A stretch of DNA of 11,805 bases from assembly GCA_019633425.1 (NCBI GenBank), contig WSUB01000420.1:1-11805 (forward strand), in the 5' to 3' direction. Origin of the DNA: Tulasnella sp. 424 (taxonomy: Eukaryota; Basidiomycota; Agaricomycetes; Cantharellales; Tulasnellaceae). Positions 8,735 through 11,805 of this stretch are shown here, one piece after another. The notes under the pieces were generated by a model. The model worked only from the letters and a program-made list of their open reading frames with translations. It ran no database searches and was not told where the DNA came from. The translations under genes were made by a program, and so were the position numbers. Numbering within the stretch: the first letter of the stretch is position 1; every line of letters starts with the position of its first letter.

Positions 8735-9412
8735 CACATCAGAGTCCCTCACGGTGGCCCCATTAATATGCTAATGGAATATTTACAGATTAGCTTAATT
8801 ATGTAATGCGTTCGGTACATATGAGTAGCTAGTATGGTTCGAAAATGTGAGCAGCCGCAAGTAAGTGAATTCGCCTCGCTGTGCGTCCTCACCGCCGCCA
8901 TTGACGATGACGACGACGCGTCGGTCGAGGCGTCGGTCGAGAGAACCATATATGGCCCCTGACGGCCACGGTGGGATGACGTCGCCCTGACACCCTTGGA
9001 GGAATTGTTCGGACGACGTGATCTCCGACGGGTTACGTGATCCCCAAAGCGTTAAGTATACAAATGTGCCCGTGCTGGATTTGGATCCGATCTCACTACC
9101 TCTTGACATCCTCACCATATATATTCAAGATTTGTCCCCCATTCAAAAGCTCTGCTTTTATGCACCATCCTCTCCCATAGGACGTACTTCCAACCCCCCC
9201 TGGCCTCTCCATCTTGGGATATCGCGTCCCCCTCCCTACTCGTGACCTGTCTTTCTACGAGTCTGTGGCCGCATGAATGCGCTTGTGCTCGCGCATCAAC
9301 AAGCCACCCGAGTTTACAAATCTCTTGACCAGTACGTGCTATTATAATTATAATTACATCGTCCACATGGATATATATCGTTGGTAAAGGAGGCAAATGG
9401 ATATCGAGAGAT
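8735..9412. other. Spacer between the TIR element and the SNAP gene 3' end
   Basis: No supported gene. A 107-codon open frame (8795-9118, minus) has TATA-like AT-rich sequence upstream, but it is mostly low-complexity (GAC triplets) and overlaps the right arm of the outer inverted repeat, so I do not call it. The stretch 9330-9412 is AT-rich and lies just downstream of the SNAP stop codon, where its 3' untranslated region should be; no exact polyadenylation signal is evident. Confidence 0.45.
8931..9031 (-). repeat. Outer inverted repeat, right arm, with CArG-like box
   Basis: Imperfect inverted partner of 6165-6283. Its best block (8931-8961) contains CCATATATGG at 8946-8955, a perfect CC(A/T)6GG palindrome, the consensus bound by MADS-box factors of the Mcm1/SRF type. 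The left arm has CCATATATAG instead. Whether the box is used is unknown; it may only mark shared ancestry. Confidence 0.55.
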
Positions 9413-10685
9413 TTACAGTAGGATGGGTTCATCCTGGATACCCTTCTTAATCTTCAATAGCAGCTGGGTCTTCCAGTTATCCAGTTTCGTTACCTGGAGG
9501 TAAAGATATTGTAATAAGCAGTTAGCCAGCCGTTCATGGAAGAGACAATGTCTGACGAAGCGATCACCGACCTGGTCGTACTCGTAAACAGCGCCGGTGA
9601 AGGCCTCCTGATCGCCCCTCTCGACAGCTTCTATTAATGCGAGAAGGAACCTCGCTTCTCGAGTTGAGGGGAAAGTGAGGTCTGCTTTCGAATAGTCGTC
9701 AAATTTCCTCCGGGCGCTTACAGCGTCCTGTGCGTAATTATAGGAAGACCCGCATCAGTGCTTGCGGAACAAAATGGAATCGAATTAGCCCGGGAAGGAT
9801 GGCGCACCTGAGCGGCGAGAGCGCAAAGACCAGCACGCAACCAGTATTCCTTCACACTGTACTTTGTCAACTGTGAACCGAGAGAGTACTGGGCGACTTC
9901 GTCGTAAAGCTTGATAGCTTCATGCCCGCGATCGAGCTCGACCAAAAGATCCGCCGTGTCTTTCTTACATGAACTCGCGGTGCTAGATGAGGGATTAAGT
10001 TTGAACGATGAGCGGTCAAGGACTCTAGCAAGATGGCATGGAAGACGTACGCTTTGGCGTCCTCCTGACTGTACCAGTCGGCTGCCCGGAGGTACGCTTC
10101 CGCGGCTTTGCCCACGTCGTGATTCTCCTGCCAGTAAATTTGCCCGATTTCCTTCTCTCGATCTGCAGCTTGGCGGAATCTGCCCAGCTTTTGGAGCAGA
10201 TCCACGGTTTGGCCGAGGGCCGCAGCTGCCACTGTGGGTGGGGGAAGAGACACGACGAAGAAAGGTTCCAATTGGGTGAGTACGATAGCGGCGGAGGACC
10301 ACGAAGAAAACGACAACTCACGATCGGGATATCCTTGCTAGTACGCCTTGGCCGCGTTCCAATACGCATTCGCAGCGTCGTCCCTCTCTCCACCGCTGAC
10401 ACGACATTCGGCCTCCCTCATGTAAGCGTCTCCGCTTTCCTTAAAAAGACGCTCGACCTTGAAGTTATTCGCGGCTTCCTTGAAGAGGTCACCTACGCGG
10501 TAGGATCCGAGGGGAAGCGCAATCAGCGTCGGCTCGCCGTCGTTCGGATCTAATGTCGTAAGGAATGCGTCGCTCACCGGCTTCCTCATACTTGGTTGAT
10601 GACGACCCGAACCACCCGACACCTGAGTTATACCGCCCTCGGCCTTTGCGAGGAATTCTTGTGCTGGTGACATTTTTGGTGCCAT
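9413..10685 (-). pseudogene. SEC17: Alpha-SNAP (Sec17) homologue, apparently disrupted
   Basis: Exons: 10685-10578, 10492-10322, 10231-10051, 9982-9808, 9727-9572, 9493-9413; introns of 68-90 nt are all GT-AG. Family role: alpha-SNAP binds SNARE complexes and recruits Sec18/NSF to disassemble them after membrane fusion; it is a soluble protein made of TPR-like helical hairpins. Recognisable blocks are TKYEEAGDLFKEAANNFK, GRFRQAADREKEIGQIYW, AEAYLRAADWYSQEDA, LTKYSVKEYWLRAGLCALA, TFPSTREARFLLALIEA and the C-terminal KLDNWKTQLLLKIKKGIQ, ending in Ile-Leu-Leu like the leucine-containing tail needed for ATPase stimulation. Two lesions: exon 1 moves between frames (one base missing between the AKAE block and VGWFGSSSTKYEE), and exon 2 has TAG at 10340-10338, between AAKAY and QGYPDL. 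Coding bases total 872, one short of 291 codons, otherwise normal family length. Intact introns exclude a retrocopy. Sequencing error remains possible. Confidence 0.8.
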
Positions 10686-11009
10686 GGTGGTGGATGTTGA
10701 TGGCGGTTTAAGGAGGGGGCTGTTTAGATCGAGGAGCTACGATTCGGCAGTCCAAGTCTCAATGACCGAATCCGTCGCGCGCGACGGTCTTTGGCCGCTT
10801 ACGTCCGCACACCGTTTCGACCAATTAAATCGCTCCCTATTAGTCGATCACACACAAGTACTTGAATCGAGGGAATTTATTGCGCGAAGATATTTTGGCG
10901 ACCATATTCGGACGTAGCCTCTCAGGTCAGGCTATAGTTCCGGAAACCCATTTGGCGTCCGTGGGAAATCAGGCGAGCTGATGGACACCGGGTTCCTTCA
11001 CATAGCCTG
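10686..11009. promoter_or_regulatory. SNAP promoter-side spacer
   Basis: The leader just before the start codon is CA-rich on the coding strand (ATCCACCACC before ATG), a good fungal start context. A perfect 16-bp palindrome lies about 90 bp upstream (10772-10787). Further out, GTCAGGCTAT (10926-10935) is repeated in inverse orientation as ATAGCCTGAC at 11002-11011, overlapping the edge of the next element. No gene is supported here. Confidence 0.4.
10772..10787. promoter_or_regulatory. Perfect 16-bp CG-rich palindrome
   Basis: CCGTCGCGCGCGACGG reads the same on both strands and sits about 87-102 bp upstream of the SNAP start codon. A symmetric site for a dimeric regulator is possible. It contains several CpG steps, so it may also be a methylation target or a chance hairpin. 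Confidence 0.35.
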
Positions 11010-11152
11010 ACGAATTTCGTTCTATGGCTTAGTGGATTCATCCCCCTGCCCCGACCCCCCTACCGCATGCCCTTCCCGTCCTCTTAGCCCACTAAAAACT
11101 ACGTAGAATTAGTCTGTCTTACATCTACGCCTATTCTATTACCTCACATCCT

Positions 11153-11444
11153 CTAAATTCGTGTTTTTGTTTTAGTCTGTCCGGGCGTCGCCCATCTAAG
11201 GTCCTCCCACCCAGACCCGGAAGAAATGCCCACTCGGAGTGAACACAACTCGTGGAAAGCTGAGGCAGTGGCGGCTTGCCAGGAGTACGGGTTCTTCTGC
11301 GGCTTGTCTTGGGCGGCGGCAGTGATTTGCTCAACACGCTGGGCGTGCTCAGCCGTTTCCAGATATTCCGTAGCAACCTAGCAGACAACATTGCTTTATC
11401 TACGACTTTGAGAGGTACGCTCAGAGTCTTACAGTCACAATCAT
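11153..11444 (-). CDS. Possible small spliced gene or captured exon, unknown function
   Basis: Minus-strand bases 11377-11153 read as a 74-residue segment ending in TAG, beginning VATEYLETAEHAQRVEQI and rich in Ala, Gln and charged residues, so plausibly helical at first. It is directly preceded by TGCTAG, a usable acceptor. A GTAAGA donor 55 nt upstream (intron 11432-11378) would join it in phase to a four-codon first exon starting at ATG 11444-11442, giving a 78-residue protein. The alternative frame across the intron has no such character. I recognise no family. The segment lies wholly inside the 11010-11738 element, so a captured gene fragment is the likelier reading than a functional gene. 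A conventional promoter is not apparent. Confidence 0.3.
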
Positions 11445-11500
11445 GCGTTGCTGGGACGTTGCTACAGGACAATTATGCATTGCTGGGACGCTGCTACAGG
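11437..11500. repeat. Two-unit 32-bp tandem duplication
   Basis: Units 11437-11468 and 11469-11500 are exactly adjacent and differ at three positions only, all transitions; the shared core is TTGCTGGGACG. The length is not a multiple of three, so it would shift the frame of any coding sequence running through it. Confidence 0.9.
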
Positions 11501-11660
11501 GTTCATCAAATGCTCCAAACTGCCGACTGTGCTGCAGCGAGAGGAACGACAGAGTCAAGTGGCGACATTTTATAAAAGGCCGTTTTTGAGTGCTTTGAAC
11601 TGTCAGAGTCGGTGTATTGAAGTCAGAGTATAAGTCTAGCTAGTTGTCGAGGGTCAGAGA

Positions 11661-11705
11661 TGGCGGGAAGGGCATGCGGTGAAGGGGGGTCGGGGGGGGG
11701 GGGCG
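11661..11705 (+). repeat. G-run tract with quadruplex potential in the right TIR
   Basis: The right inverted repeat carries GGG, GGG, a six-G run (11684-11689) and a twelve-G run (11692-11703) within about 45 bases. Four or more runs of at least three G with short spacers fit a G-quadruplex pattern. The left repeat carries the complementary C runs (11042-11060). Run length may be imprecise in an assembly. Confidence 0.7.
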
Positions 11706-11805
11706 GACGAATCCACTAAGCCATAGAGCGAAATTCGTAACGCGTTACCCATGGAAACATGTGTTAATAACCTCGCCAGATTTAACACCAACAAAAATTT
11801 GTTTA

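Larger units (their letters stand above)
11010..11738. mobile_element. 729-bp TIR (MITE-like) element
   Basis: The ends are inverted repeats of about 80 bp: left 11010-11090, right about 11652-11738. Both begin ACGAATTTCG, continue CTATGGCTTAGTGGATTC, pass through a C-rich run containing CGACCCCCC and share ACCGCATGCCCTTCCCG. Differences are scattered substitutions and length changes in the homopolymer runs. I see no clear target-site duplication (left neighbour ...GCCTG, right neighbour AACGC...). No transposase is present. The interior includes a coding-like minus-strand segment and a 32-bp tandem duplication. It could also be a simple inverted duplication rather than a transposon. Confidence 0.65.

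Noticed and set aside
8795..9118. 107-codon minus-strand open frame, possible small gene
   Set aside because: It is largely triplet low complexity and crosses the outer inverted repeat. The loose peptide similarity to 6165-6283 follows from the DNA repeat.
9718..10316. Long open frames of 194, 149 and 125 codons within the SNAP region
   Set aside because: They read through introns; only the parts between the GT and AG sites match alpha-SNAP.
11010..11738. Target-site duplication for the 729-bp element
   Set aside because: Flanks GCCTG and AACGC share no direct repeat. The 10-bp GTCAGGCTAT inverted pair at 10926/11002 lies on one side only.
1..11805. CRISPR array, operons, tRNA or rRNA genes
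   Set aside because: The tandem repeats are coding WD40 units without spacers, the genes contain spliceosomal introns, and I saw no tRNA or rRNA signature by eye on either strand.

Overview
The window looks like nuclear DNA of a basidiomycete fungus, probably an agaricomycete. Both recognisable genes are split by short GT-AG introns (53-90 nt). One is a NACHT-WD40 NOD-like receptor of the kind greatly expanded in Agaricomycetes. The other is a Sec17/alpha-SNAP homologue with basidiomycete-like spacing. There is no operon structure and no bacterial feature.

Layout. Bases 1-76 are one end of a TIR element whose body lies outside the window. Bases 302-5403 (minus strand) hold a nine-exon receptor gene, which I assembled by reading splice sites in phase. 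The model gives 1544 residues: an N-terminal helical region, a Pro/Ser/Thr-rich linker, a second helical bundle resembling the MLKL-like/HeLo-like death-effector fold, a NACHT NTPase, and a WD40 array. The array contains nine nearly identical 43-residue repeats (129 bp each) that differ at a few fixed positions. Bases 5404-6492 hold its promoter and non-genic DNA. Bases 6493-8728 are a 2236-bp element with inverted repeats of about 400 bp, a 6-bp target-site duplication (AGGGCG) and no recognisable transposase. An older, more diverged inverted repeat lies outside that duplication on both sides. Bases 9413-10685 (minus) are a six-exon SEC17/alpha-SNAP homologue that seems broken by a 1-base frameshift in exon 1 and an in-frame TAG in exon 2. 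Bases 11010-11738 are a 729-bp element with about 80-bp C/G-run-rich inverted repeats enclosing a coding-like segment.

How the parts relate. The receptor probably works alone as a STAND sensor: WD40 recognition, NACHT oligomerisation, then N-terminal helical effector output. The SNAP homologue belongs to general membrane fusion and has no functional link to it. The surroundings are repeat-rich accessory DNA: inverted-repeat elements, a fast-evolving immune-type gene and a decaying copy of a housekeeping gene. The points most worth checking are the possible double N-terminal bundle, the hypervariable WD40 columns, the TIR family, and the SNAP lesions.
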